Positions 54,410-63,042 are shown, counted from the stretch's first letter. The stretch: 64,000 nucleotides of DNA from Pedobacter chinensis (GCF_003339865.1 NZ_QPKV01000003.1:1054001-1118000), one strand, 5' to 3'. Notes: a model not told the origin generated them from the sequence alone. Translations and numbers: made by a program.

Positions 54410-56548
54410 ATGAAAAAAATTTTACTTATTGCTTTGCTGAGCATGGGCTTGGCATTTGCTGTAAAAGCACAAGCTCCGCAGCAGTTTAATTATCAAGGTG
54501 CAGCCAGAAATTCGAATGGAACCCCCATTGCGAACAAAAGTATTTCATTAAGAATTAGTATTCTTGATGCGTCTGCAACGGGAGCAGCGCAATATTCCGA
54601 AGTAAGAAGTGTTACAACAAATTCCACTGGATTATACGCCATAAGTATAGGTAGCGCTGGTGCAACGTCAACCACAGGTTCTATTGGAGCCGTAACCTGG
54701 GGCACAGGTTTAAAATTTGTTAAGATTGAGGTTGATTCAGATAACGGTTCAAATTTTAGTTTAGCAGGCACTGCTCAATTGTTAAGCGTTCCTTATGCGC
54801 TTTATGCCGCTAATGGTCCAAGCGGCCCTCAGGGTCCAGCAGGTCCTGCTGGCGTTGCAGGTCCCGCTGGTATTCAAGGTGCTCCTGGAGTTAAGGGTGA
54901 TAAAGGTGATACAGGTCCTGCCGGACCATCTACTGGGGTGGCAGGAGGGGATTTGACAGGTAATTACCCCAATCCCACTATTGCCGGTTTACAGGGTCAA
55001 GTCTTATCTGCTGCTACTCCATCAAATAATCAAGTATTATTATATGACGGTAATGCCTGGAAACCAGTAATGCTGGATGTAAGTCAACTGGCAGGAGCAA
55101 AATCTCTATCTTCTACAGATTTGAGCATAAGCGCTAATGGAGCAATTGCATTGTTAAAAGATGTGGTTGTTGATATCAATGCAGGCGCTGTTACAACTGT
55201 TAAAATTGCTGATGCTGCCATTACATCTGTTAAAATTGGAAATAAAGAAGTTAAAAATGTAAATATAGATGACGCTGCAGTTAATACTTTGCAACTCGCT
55301 GATGCTTCGGTTACTACTTTGAAACTCGCAGACGGAGCTGTTACGTCAGTTAAAATCGGGAATAAAGAAGTCAAAAATGTAAATATAGATGATGCTGCTG
55401 TTAACACTTTGCAACTTACAGACGGATCTGTAACAACTCCAAAACTCGCAGATGCATCTGTAACCGTAGCTAAATTAACAAGTGCCGGTGTAAGTGATGC
55501 CAATAAAGTTTATATAACCAATGCAATAACTGGCAAGCCAGAATTAATGAGTATTCCTGTACTGACTAAATCAAATACGTGGGCACTAAGAGGTAACTCT
55601 GGTAACATTGATCAAACCAATAATTTTTTAGGAAATACTGATGATGTGGCAATCAATTTTTTAGTAAATGGCCAAAAATCCGGTCGGTTAGGAAATTCAG
55701 CAGATAACAATATATCCTATGGTTATAGAACCCTTATGGCAAATGTTTCAGGATTTTTTAACAGTGCATTTGGCAAAGAAGCATTATCTGTAAACGTTTC
55801 AGGATATGAAAACAGTGCGTTCGGACATCTTGTTTTGCAACATAATTTTAGTGGGATCAACAACAATGGATTTGGTTCGCAATCATTGGCAACCAATACA
55901 GTCGGTTCAAATAACAGTGCTTTTGGTACGCATACATTAATGGCGAATGGTACGGGTGTTGCCAATACAGCAATTGGAAGTTTAGCTTTAGAAACGAGTA
56001 ACGGGAATAATAATACTGCTTTAGGGTTTTCGTCCGGGAACAAAAATAGAGGAAGTGGTAATATCTTTTTAGGAAGTAATGCCGGAAGTACATTGACCAA
56101 TACCAGTAATACGCTTATTGTAGCCAATAGCAATACAATTTATCCTCTACTGTCAGGAAACTTAACAACAGACGGGGGAACGCTAACAATCAATAGTTCT
56201 TCAGCAGCCACTGCAACAAGTTATGCTCCGGGCAACTCCAGCACTTTAAATGTAAACGGATCTGTTTCCGCAAGTATTTTAACACATACTGCGGCAGGTG
56301 CTTTAACCCTGGACGCAAGCCACTATACTGTTCGGGTAAAAAATGCAGGATCGGCAGTAACAATAAATCTGCCGAGCGCAACAAGTTGTAAAGGTAGAAT
56401 CTATATTATTATAAAAGCACTGTCATCTGGAAACATCACCTTTAATACTGCAATATCATTAAATGATGATACCACAACTACAACAATGAGTGGTAGTAAA
56501 ACTTATACTATTCAAAGTGATGGTACAACCTGGATTTCTTTAAACTAA
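54410..56548 (+). CDS. Exported collagen-like repeat surface protein
   Basis: A 712-residue protein with signal peptide (ending VKAQ). After a beta domain typical of such fibres (QAPQQFNYQGAARNSNGTPI), residues about 138-175 are Gly-X-Y collagen-like repeats (GPQGPAGPAGVAGPAG). Next come two near-identical internal units with VTSVKIGNKEVKNVNIDDAA, then head-type repeats with the recurring pattern N(S/N)AFG...L (about 440-560), as in YadA-like or tail-fibre proteins, and a C-terminal beta domain. It is likely a trimeric fibre. No type IX sorting domain of its own is seen; the next gene encodes one separately. Confidence 0.8.
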   Translation: MKKILLIALLSMGLAFAVKAQAPQQFNYQGAARNSNGTPIANKSISLRISILDASATGAAQYSEVRSVTTNSTGLYAISIGSAGATSTTGSIGAVTWGTGLKFVKIEVDSDNGSNFSLAGTAQLLSVPYALYAANGPSGPQGPAGPAGVAGPAGIQGAPGVKGDKGDTGPAGPSTGVAGGDLTGNYPNPTIAGLQGQVLSAATPSNNQVLLYDGNAWKPVMLDVSQLAGAKSLSSTDLSISANGAIALLKDVVVDINAGAVTTVKIADAAITSVKIGNKEVKNVNIDDAAVNTLQLADASVTTLKLADGAVTSVKIGNKEVKNVNIDDAAVNTLQLTDGSVTTPKLADASVTVAKLTSAGVSDANKVYITNAITGKPELMSIPVLTKSNTWALRGNSGNIDQTNNFLGNTDDVAINFLVNGQKSGRLGNSADNNISYGYRTLMANVSGFFNSAFGKEALSVNVSGYENSAFGHLVLQHNFSGINNNGFGSQSLATNTVGSNNSAFGTHTLMANGTGVANTAIGSLALETSNGNNNTALGFSSGNKNRGSGNIFLGSNAGSTLTNTSNTLIVANSNTIYPLLSGNLTTDGGTLTINSSSAATATSYAPGNSSTLNVNGSVSASILTHTAAGALTLDASHYTVRVKNAGSAVTINLPSATSCKGRIYIIIKALSSGNITFNTAISLNDDTTTTTMSGSKTYTIQSDGTTWISLN

Positions 56549-56637
56549 AGAATATGAAACCATCATGATTTTTCAAACCACACAGTGGTATGAATAAATC
56601 TGATAGCTTCATCACAATTAAAAACAAATTTATACGG

Positions 56638-57141
56638 ATGAAAAAAACATACTACCTGTTTATTTTCTCATGTTTGATGTTTTTAGGAAAAAACCTTAAA
56701 GCACAAAATCTGCCCTATGCTATAAATTCGGCAGGTGGATATGGTAAAATCAATAATCAGTTATACGATTTCAGTATTGGCGAAATGGTTTTGATACAGA
56801 CTTTTCAAGCCAGTGATATAAGCTTAACACAGGGTTTTTTACAACCTTTTTTATTGATCCAGACATCTGCCGATGTGGCTATTGTAAACAATATTCTTAC
56901 GCCTAATGGCGATGGAAAAAATGATTTTTTCTTTATTAATGGCTTGGAGAAATATCCAGCTAACAAGCTGACCATTTTTGATAGGGGCGGAAGAAAATTG
57001 TATTCAACTGCCAATTATCAAAACAATTGGGATGGTTACTTTAATGGAAAGCCCTTAATGGAGGATACATATTATTACATCCTGGATTTAGGTGTTGACG
57101 GAACAATTAAAGGGTTTATATCAATTTTATATAAGAAATAA
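56638..57141 (+). CDS. Stand-alone type IX (type B) sorting-domain protein
   Basis: A 167-residue exported protein; the signal peptide starts at the ATG at 56638 and ends LKAQ. A short N-terminal part (YAINSAGGYGKINNQLYDFS ... GEMVLIQTF ... LTQGFLQP) precedes the gliding-motility-associated C-terminal domain: NNILTPNGDGKNDFF, LTIFDRGGRKLY, NNWDGYFNGKPLMEDTYYYI. This type B sorting signal directs export and surface display through the type IX system. It lies between a fibre protein and a PorP/SprF protein, so it may be a surface anchor or adaptor. Confidence 0.88.
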   Translation: MKKTYYLFIFSCLMFLGKNLKAQNLPYAINSAGGYGKINNQLYDFSIGEMVLIQTFQASDISLTQGFLQPFLLIQTSADVAIVNNILTPNGDGKNDFFFINGLEKYPANKLTIFDRGGRKLYSTANYQNNWDGYFNGKPLMEDTYYYILDLGVDGTIKGFISILYKK

Positions 57142-57154
57142 CAACGTGAGAAAG

Positions 57155-58036
57155 ATGAAATTTTATTTATGTGGCTTGTTGTTATTGTTAATTACACCAG
57201 CCTTTGGTCAACTAAATCCGATGGGTAGCGTTTATTACCAAAACCAATTTCTGGCAAACCCTGCAATGGCAGGAGTAGAAAATGGTTTAACTTTAAACGG
57301 TGCTTTTAAAGCCCAGTGGCTGGGTGTAGATGGTGCACCCAAAATTCAATATATTACCGGTGATTATGGAATGGAAAGCAATAAGGTTGGCCTCGGTGCA
57401 CTTATTTACAACGAAACCGCTGGTGTAATAAACAGATTACGGGCAACAGTTAGCTATGCCTATCATTTACCACTCAATAGTGGCTCAAGCTTCTTAGATT
57501 TCGGTTTATCTGCCGGAGTGATGAATGAGTATGTGAACATGGGAAAGGTTAAAGGTGATTTCACTGATGATGTCCTCAATAGTTTCAATGATCGCCGAAT
57601 GTATCTGGATGGCGATTTCGGAATGGCTTATCGTATGGATAAGCTGACTTTACAGGGAACATTACCCAACCTTAAGCGTTTTTTTAAGAGGGATGTATTG
57701 AGAAATGTTGTAGACCGGTCAATCTATTTTATTGCAGCGGGTTATAAATTTACAACCACCAATGTGATTAACAGTATTGAGCCCAAACTGGTTTACAGGG
57801 GCGTACAAAATTACAATGGTATTTTTGATGTAGGTATCAATCTTCAATTTCTAGAGAATAGGTTTATGTTAAATGGAATTTATCACAGTACCAATAGCCT
57901 TACCGCTGGTTTTGGAGCAAATTATAAAGAACAGTTTTTGATTTTATTCCAATACACAACCAATACTTCTCAAATGAGAAATTATAGTAATGGCGAGTTT
58001 GAAATCGGTTTAAGATATAATTTCAAAAATCAATAG
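57155..58036 (+). CDS. PorP/SprF-family type IX secretion membrane protein
   Basis: A 293-residue outer-membrane barrel started at MKFYLCGLLL, with signal peptide ending FGQ. SVYYQNQFLANPAMAGVENG is the PorP/SprF hallmark and the repeated Gly/aromatic strands run to RYNFKNQ. PorP/SprF proteins are often encoded next to type B sorting-domain substrates and help tether them at the surface. The start is 14 nt after the preceding stop, suggesting a three-gene unit. Confidence 0.92.
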   Translation: MKFYLCGLLLLLITPAFGQLNPMGSVYYQNQFLANPAMAGVENGLTLNGAFKAQWLGVDGAPKIQYITGDYGMESNKVGLGALIYNETAGVINRLRATVSYAYHLPLNSGSSFLDFGLSAGVMNEYVNMGKVKGDFTDDVLNSFNDRRMYLDGDFGMAYRMDKLTLQGTLPNLKRFFKRDVLRNVVDRSIYFIAAGYKFTTTNVINSIEPKLVYRGVQNYNGIFDVGINLQFLENRFMLNGIYHSTNSLTAGFGANYKEQFLILFQYTTNTSQMRNYSNGEFEIGLRYNFKNQ

Positions 58037-58040
58037 AAAC

Positions 58041-58090
58041 AAAAAGGTTGTCCAAAAGTCTCATTCAATTGCTTTTTGGACAACCTTTTT
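58041..58090. terminator. Bidirectional terminator
   Basis: A 17-bp perfect stem (AAAAAGGTTGTCCAAAA with its complement) between the PorP/SprF gene and the convergent coiled-coil gene, with T-runs on both strands. Confidence 0.92.
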
Positions 58091-58097
58091 AATTTTT

Positions 58098-58709
58098 TTA
58101 TCTGCCTCTGGCATCATCCCATTTATTTCTCTCGTCCTGGAGTTCACGTGCAAGTTTCATCTCTTTGTCCTTGGCTTTAACTTTGTGCGCCTGGAATTCG
58201 TCGGCCACTTCCTGATAAAGTTGTGTTCGGTATGTAGCCTCTCTTCTATATTTTCCAGATTGAAAAATCACAATTGCCAAAGCTGCACCAAGCACAAGAA
58301 TAATGGCCCATACTATAGTGTTGTAAGTGCCTTTTTCAAATGATATGCCCAAAAACTTGATCTCATTAACAGATGCTGTAGCGTTGGCTAAAGAACTTTC
58401 TTTTCCTGAAACTTCTCCTTTTAAACTTGAAATATTGTCTGATTGTGCTTTAATTTCCTTTCGGGCATCTTGTAGTTGCTTGCGCTCTTTTCTTAAGGTG
58501 TCATTTACGCTCTTCCATAAAGAAGTTAACCTGGATGGATTAATCAGCTTTGCACCATACAAGCTTTTGGATTTTTTTAACATAAATTCATACTGACCGT
58601 TTAATGATGGATCGGTATTCTTCGAAGTATCAGGTAGAACTTGTCCAAATGCAACGTTTAAAAATAGCATAGCTCCTAAAAACAATAGCGTGTGTTTAAT
58701 TTTCTGCAT
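58098..58709 (-). CDS. Membrane-anchored coiled-coil protein (hypothetical)
   Basis: A 203-residue protein with signal peptide (ending AFGQ), a periplasmic coiled coil (residues about 65-110, ERKQLQDARKEIKAQSDNIS), one membrane helix (TIVWAIILVLGAALAIVIF, about 128-147) and a cytoplasmic helical tail rich in K and E. No enzymatic motif is seen. In Bacteroidota similar proteins carry unsupported enzyme names; I do not assign one. Confidence 0.7.
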   Translation of the reverse strand: MQKIKHTLLFLGAMLFLNVAFGQVLPDTSKNTDPSLNGQYEFMLKKSKSLYGAKLINPSRLTSLWKSVNDTLRKERKQLQDARKEIKAQSDNISSLKGEVSGKESSLANATASVNEIKFLGISFEKGTYNTIVWAIILVLGAALAIVIFQSGKYRREATYRTQLYQEVADEFQAHKVKAKDKEMKLARELQDERNKWDDARGR

Positions 58710-58861
58710 AGTTTAAATATAGGTGTTAGAATGTAAAACTACATTTTTATATATTTCTTAACCAATTATATTTTATTTAAAAGGTTAAGAGAATGAATAA
58801 ACTGTTTTTGTTAAAATAACAATTTTATCTAAGTTTTATTATAAATTAATTCACTATAGGT

Positions 58862-58869
58862 TACATTTG
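58862..58869 (+). promoter_or_regulatory. -7 element of the tyrA-like gene
   Basis: TACATTTG matches TAnnTTTG and ends 5 nt before the ATG. Confidence 0.55.
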
Positions 58870-58873
58870 TTTC

Positions 58874-60130
58874 ATGCAAATAGGAATTATCGGTTTAGGC
58901 GATATGGGCAGATTATATGCAATATCGTTTGTAAACGCTGGTTATAAGGTATGCGGGGCGGATATGCCTTTACGTTTTACAGATTTAAAAAATGAACTTG
59001 AACCAAAAGGAATTGAAGTATTGATTGATGGTCATGAAGTGGCCAGAAAGTCTGATTTTATTATCTATTGTGTTGAAGCTGAGAAAATTGATGAAGTAGT
59101 GGCCACCCTTGCACGCTCTACAAAGTTTGGTGCAATTGTTTCCGGGCAAACATCTGTTAAACATCCTGAAATTGCTGCTTTTGAGAAACATCTTCCGGAG
59201 GATACGCAAATTGTAACATGCCATTCTTTACATGGGCCTGCTTTTAGTCCTGAAGGGCAAACGTTGGTTGTGGTTCGCCATCGTGCAACGGATGAAGTTT
59301 ATGGAAAAGCATTAGAAATTTATAAATCTCTGAAATCAAACATCATTGAGATGGATGATTACCGGGAGCATGACAGAATTGTTGCCGATACGCAGGCGGT
59401 TACACATATGGGTTTCGAAAGTATGGGCTCGGCATGGAAAAATGCAGGTTTTTTCCCCTGGGATAATCCGGCTTATGCGGGCGGAATAGATAATGTCAAA
59501 ATTTTAACCACCCTGAGGATTTTTAGCTACAAATCTCATATTTATGCCGGTTTAGCCATCCTAAATCCCTACGCTCAAAAGCAAGTTAAATATTATGCAC
59601 AGGCAGAGTCTGAATTATATAAACTGATGATTTGTGAAAATGAAACCGAATTCAGGGAAAAGATTTATGCTGCCCGCGATTTTGTTTTTCATGAAAGCAG
59701 AACACTTTTGCTTTTGGATGATAAGATCATGAAAGAATTTAGCTTGTCTGATTCTGAACATAAACAGAAACCAAACTCGCATTTAAGTTTGTTGAGTATG
59801 GTTTACGCCTGGTATAAAATGGGCGTTAACCCTTATGATAATTTGATTTGCCAAACGCCGCCATTTAAACTGAGATTAGGTATTGCCGAATATCTTTTCA
59901 AAAATGAAGAAATGCTCGAAGAATCCATACGAACTGCCTTGTACGATAAATCGATCAGGGGTGATGATCTGGAATTTCATACGGCGGTGCACGAATGGGC
60001 ATCAATTATAGGGTATGGAGATTTAAAAGGATATAAAGAACATTTCGAAGCTGCTAAATCATTTTTTGCTAATCGTTTAAATGACGGACGTGATTTAAGT
60101 GCAGAAATGATTAGAAGATTAGGAAAGTAA
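58874..60130 (+). CDS. Prephenate dehydrogenase, fungal TYR1-like
   Basis: A 418-residue NAD(P)-dependent enzyme for tyrosine synthesis (prephenate to 4-hydroxyphenylpyruvate). The Rossmann motif GIIGLGDMGRLYA is at the N-terminus. Blocks such as IVADTQAVTHMGFESMGSAW, ENVK-like IDNVKILTTLRIFSYKSHIY and AGLAILNP, then PNSHLSLLSMVYAWYKMGV and NPYDNLIC, match what I recall of yeast Tyr1p much better than the short bacterial TyrA. The length also fits the TYR1 type rather than the usual 280-370. No other aromatic-amino-acid genes are next to it. Confidence 0.82.
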   Translation: MQIGIIGLGDMGRLYAISFVNAGYKVCGADMPLRFTDLKNELEPKGIEVLIDGHEVARKSDFIIYCVEAEKIDEVVATLARSTKFGAIVSGQTSVKHPEIAAFEKHLPEDTQIVTCHSLHGPAFSPEGQTLVVVRHRATDEVYGKALEIYKSLKSNIIEMDDYREHDRIVADTQAVTHMGFESMGSAWKNAGFFPWDNPAYAGGIDNVKILTTLRIFSYKSHIYAGLAILNPYAQKQVKYYAQAESELYKLMICENETEFREKIYAARDFVFHESRTLLLLDDKIMKEFSLSDSEHKQKPNSHLSLLSMVYAWYKMGVNPYDNLICQTPPFKLRLGIAEYLFKNEEMLEESIRTALYDKSIRGDDLEFHTAVHEWASIIGYGDLKGYKEHFEAAKSFFANRLNDGRDLSAEMIRRLGK

Positions 60131-60142
60131 TTGATTTAAACA

Positions 60143-60275
60143 CGAGTGGTTGTCATGCTAACCTGTAGCGGAAAGCTACGAAGTAAATTTATTTTGCAAG
60201 TGTAAATATCAATCTTAAAAGGTCTTGTAGCTACTTCGTGGTGAGCATCTTTTCTGCTATTAAGGTTCTGAAACA
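60143..60275. repeat. Modular hairpin repeat (module C)
   Basis: gcggaaagctacgaagtaaa ... ggtcttgtagctacttcgtg repeats module C of the 10.3- and 23.2-kb blocks, ending with a partial module B (ggttctgaaaca). Confidence 0.8.
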
Positions 60276-60322
60276 GATTTAAGTGATGATATTTCTAAAT
60301 ACATTCATTCAAAATTAATTCT

Positions 60323-60330
60323 TAACTTTG
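60323..60330 (+). promoter_or_regulatory. -7 element of the toxin-antitoxin operon
   Basis: TAACTTTG ends 6 nt before the antitoxin ATG. Confidence 0.55.
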
Positions 60331-60335
60331 TTATT

Positions 60336-60575
60336 ATGACTACTTTAACTGTAAAAATAGATAATAAAAAAACAGAAAAGGCCGTGAAAGCAGTTTTAGA
60401 TGCTTTAGGATTGAGTTATGCTGAAGATAAAGGAATAAAAAAAGCTCAAGAACCATTAAATAATGCTGAGCAAGCAATGTTTAATCGTTTAAAAAACTCT
60501 TTTGAACAGATTAAACTTCATCAAGAAGGAAAGATAAAGCTTAGGGATGCTAGAGAACTTTTAGATGAATTATAA
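60336..60575 (+). CDS. Antitoxin of a RelE/ParE-type pair
   Basis: A 79-residue protein: a short N-terminal beta strand and helix (TTLTVKIDNKKTEKAVKAVL) and a long charged C-terminal helix (NNAEQAMFNRLKNSFEQIKL ... DARELLDEL), the usual antitoxin layout. It overlaps the toxin gene by 11 nt, which couples their translation. No close antitoxin family is recognised from sequence. Confidence 0.78.
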   Translation: MTTLTVKIDNKKTEKAVKAVLDALGLSYAEDKGIKKAQEPLNNAEQAMFNRLKNSFEQIKLHQEGKIKLRDARELLDEL

Positions 60576-60897
60576 TGTTAAAACAATACCCGATTTTGAC
60601 AAAGAAGCAAAAAGGATTGCAAAAAAGCATAAATCAATTAAATATGATATTTCAGACTTAATTGATAATCTTGAAGTTAATCCAACTTTAGGCATTCATC
60701 TCGGACAGAATGTTTACAAAATTCGCATGGCTATTTCCGACACGAATAAGGGGAAATCTGGTGGCGCTAGAATAATTACTTATGTTTTGTTAGACGATGA
60801 AACTGTATTTTTAGCTGACATTTATTTGAAAAGTGAGCATGATACTGTTGATGTGAATAGGGTTATACTGCGGTTAAAGGATGCAGGGATAATTTAA
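60565..60897 (+). CDS. RelE/ParE-family toxin
   Basis: A 110-residue protein with the RelE/ParE fold pattern: MNYNVKTIPDFDKEAKRIAK, DLIDNLEVNPTLGIHLGQNVYKIR-type central strands (Gly-rich GIHLGQN), SGGARIITYVLLDDETVFL and DIYLKSE. RelE members cut mRNA on the ribosome and ParE members poison gyrase; the sequence alone does not decide. Confidence 0.82.
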   Translation: MNYNVKTIPDFDKEAKRIAKKHKSIKYDISDLIDNLEVNPTLGIHLGQNVYKIRMAISDTNKGKSGGARIITYVLLDDETVFLADIYLKSEHDTVDVNRVILRLKDAGII

Positions 60898-61009
60898 CAG
60901 TAAATCTAATCTTAAATAATTTTAATTCATTCAAAATCCTATTTTATCCCCTTAATATATAGACTTTATTTTATTCACTCAATCTTTCGTTTCCATAAAA
61001 CAAGTGCAT

Positions 61010-61017
61010 TATATTTG
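61010..61017 (+). promoter_or_regulatory. -7 element of the TauE/SafE gene
   Basis: TATATTTG ends 6 nt before the ATG, predicting a leaderless message. Confidence 0.5.
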
Positions 61018-61022
61018 CCCGC

Positions 61023-61856
61023 ATGTCGGTATTGCTGTTTACCATTATCGTTTTATTGGGCGCTTTTTTAGCTGGTTTGCTAGGTTCGTTAACCGGTTTG
61101 GGCGGTGGTGTAATCATCATTCCTTTGCTAACCCTGGCGCTTGGTGTTGATATTCATTATGCTATTGGCGCCTCCATCGTTTCTGTTATTGCAACATCTT
61201 CAGGTTCTGCCGCGGCTTATGTTAAAGAGGGAATCACTAATATTCGGATAGGGATGTTCCTCGAAATTGCTACCACGGTAGGGGCTATTTGTGGGGCGAT
61301 TGTTGCTGTATATCTTAATGCGAATTACATTGCTATTATATTTGGTTGCATTTTGATTTTTTCGGCCATCATGACGCTTAAGAAAAAAGTAGATCATACT
61401 ACTTTAGATAATACCGATAAATGGGCTAAATTTTTTAAACTGAACAGCACCTATCCCGATAAAGGAATTGACCATCCTTATGCGGTAAAAAACGTTCCTG
61501 GTGGTTTTTTAATGATGCTTTTTGCTGGAACGCTATCCGGGTTGTTGGGTATTGGAAGTGGCGCATTGAAAGTTATTGCGATGGACAACATTATGCGGCT
61601 ACCATTTAAAGTATCTACAACAACGAGTAACTTCATGATGGGTGTAACAGCCGCTGCAAGTGCTATTGTTTATTTACATCGTGGTCAGATTGATCCGGGA
61701 ATCGCCATGCCGGTTTGCATTGGTGTTTTAACAGGCGCATCAGTAGGGTCAAAAGTGTTATTAAAAACCAAAACAGATAAACTCAAAATTATTTTTGCAA
61801 TTGTAGTTACATTTTTAGCATTGCAAATGATATATAAAGGAATAAGTGGTTTGTAA
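61023..61856 (+). CDS. TauE/SafE-family sulfite/anion exporter-like protein
   Basis: A 277-residue membrane protein with about eight membrane segments. Both halves carry the family Gly-rich motif: LLGSLTGLGGGVIIIPLL near residue 20 and LSGLLGIGSGALKVIAMD near residue 175. The family moves sulfite, sulfoacetate or other organosulfur anions. It is directly followed by a DUF1634 gene, the usual partner. Confidence 0.92.
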   Translation: MSVLLFTIIVLLGAFLAGLLGSLTGLGGGVIIIPLLTLALGVDIHYAIGASIVSVIATSSGSAAAYVKEGITNIRIGMFLEIATTVGAICGAIVAVYLNANYIAIIFGCILIFSAIMTLKKKVDHTTLDNTDKWAKFFKLNSTYPDKGIDHPYAVKNVPGGFLMMLFAGTLSGLLGIGSGALKVIAMDNIMRLPFKVSTTTSNFMMGVTAAASAIVYLHRGQIDPGIAMPVCIGVLTGASVGSKVLLKTKTDKLKIIFAIVVTFLALQMIYKGISGL

Positions 61857-62252
61857 ATGGGTACAGTTAAAAAAGAAAATATTAACGATAAGGATATTCA
61901 AATCATTTTGGGCACACTATTACGTGCTGGTGTAATTATTTCTATGGGTATCGTATTAATAGGCGGCATCATTTTCCTGATTCATAATAAAGGAGTGATT
62001 ACCGATTATAAAGTATTCAGGCCTGAGCTTTCCAAATTTTCTTCAATTGCTGCAATTTTCAAAGGTGTTTCTACATTTCATGGCGATGCAATCGTGCAAT
62101 TTGGCATTCTCATGCTGATCTTTACACCAATAGCCCGCATAGTTTTCGCTATTTTTAGCTTTTTAATTGAAAAAGACTACTTGTATGTGATCATTGGATT
62201 TATCATTTTAGCGATCATAACCATCAGTTTAAATGGTGGTTTGGCACACTAA
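61857..62252 (+). CDS. DUF1634 membrane protein
   Basis: A 131-residue protein with three membrane segments (about 20-43, 78-100, 108-128). The order LLRAGVIISMGIVLIGGIIF then FGILMLIFTPIARIVFAIF matches DUF1634. It begins right at the end of the TauE/SafE gene with no gap, so they are co-translated. It probably assists the transporter; direct evidence for the family is lacking. Confidence 0.88.
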   Translation: MGTVKKENINDKDIQIILGTLLRAGVIISMGIVLIGGIIFLIHNKGVITDYKVFRPELSKFSSIAAIFKGVSTFHGDAIVQFGILMLIFTPIARIVFAIFSFLIEKDYLYVIIGFIILAIITISLNGGLAH

Positions 62253-62316
62253 CTTTCCTTTTTCGGTTAAATCCCATCGTATCAGCAATTTATTTGAAAA
62301 AATATTTCGCTAACTA

Positions 62317-62347
62317 TTTGAAAATTAATAATTCTTGTCTATCTTTG
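62317..62347 (+). promoter_or_regulatory. Strong promoter of the rplC operon
   Basis: TTTG (62317-62320), 19-nt spacer, TATCTTTG (62340-62347). It gives the second half of the ribosomal cluster its own transcription start. Confidence 0.8.
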
Positions 62348-62351
62348 CCGT

Positions 62352-62424
62352 CCCTTTCGGGGGATGTACAACCACCTTGAACGAAGCCCTACTGCTTCGA
62401 TGGGTGTTAAAAAGAAAAGATAAA
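62352..62424 (+). promoter_or_regulatory. Structured leader of the rplC operon
   Basis: About 73 nt between the predicted transcription start and rplC. It contains a tccctttcgggg hairpin and CGAAGC-CCTACT-GCTTCG (62382-62399). It could be an autoregulatory site for a ribosomal protein (L4 plays this role in E. coli); this is inference. Confidence 0.45.
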
Positions 62425-63042
62425 ATGTCAGGAATTATTGGAAAAAAAGTAGGAATGACCAGTATTTTCGATGCAGAAGGAAGAAACATTCCTTGTACTG
62501 TAATCGAAGCTGGGCCTTGTGTAGTTACACAAGTAAAGACCGAAGAAAAAGACGGGTATTCATCAATCCAGTTGGGTTACGATGAGAAAAAAGAGAAAAA
62601 CACAACTCAACCGTTAAAAGGCCATTTCGCGAAAGCAAACACAACTCCGAAACGCAAACTTGTTGAATTCAATTCGTTTACAACTTCACTTAATTTAGGT
62701 GATGTAGTAACAGTTGATGCATTCGAGGAAGGCGATTTTGTTGATGTTGTAGGTACCTCAAAAGGTAAAGGTTTTCAGGGTGTTGTAAAACGCCACGGAT
62801 TTGCCGGTGTTGGTATGCAGACTCACGGTCAGCATAACCGTTTACGTGCCCCAGGTTCATTGGGAGCATCATCATTCCCATCACGTGTATTCAAAGGAAT
62901 GCGCATGGCAGGAAGAACAGGCGGAGACAGAGTGAAAATTCAAAACTTACAGGTTTTGAAGATTTATGCTGATCAAAACTTATTAGTAGTTAGTGGTTCC
63001 ATTCCAGGAGCTAAAGGTTCTTACGTAATCTTAGACAAGTAA
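62425..63042 (+). CDS. rplC: 50S ribosomal protein L3
   Basis: A 205-residue early-assembly protein at the peptidyl transferase region. [37 protein letters not shown] and [15 protein letters not shown] are diagnostic. The start at 62425 is set by homology; the upstream in-frame ATG at 62335 precedes the promoter's predicted start site. Confidence 0.97.
   Translation: MSGIIGKKVGMTSIFDAEGRNIPCTVIEAGPCVVTQVKTEEKDGYSSIQLGYDEKKEKNTTQPLKGHFAKANTTPKRKLVEFNSFTTSLNLGDVVTVDAFEEGDFVDVVGTSKGKGFQGVVKRHGFAGVGMQTHGQHNRLRAPGSLGASSFPSRVFKGMRMAGRTGGDRVKIQNLQVLKIYADQNLLVVSGSIPGAKGSYVILDK

Noticed and set aside
55084-55503. 139-residue minus-strand frame
   Set aside because: Antisense shadow of the internal repeats in the fibre protein.
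62335-62424. Upstream start for rplC
   Set aside because: The ATG at 62335 precedes the predicted transcription start and overlaps the promoter; the added 30 residues are unlike L3.
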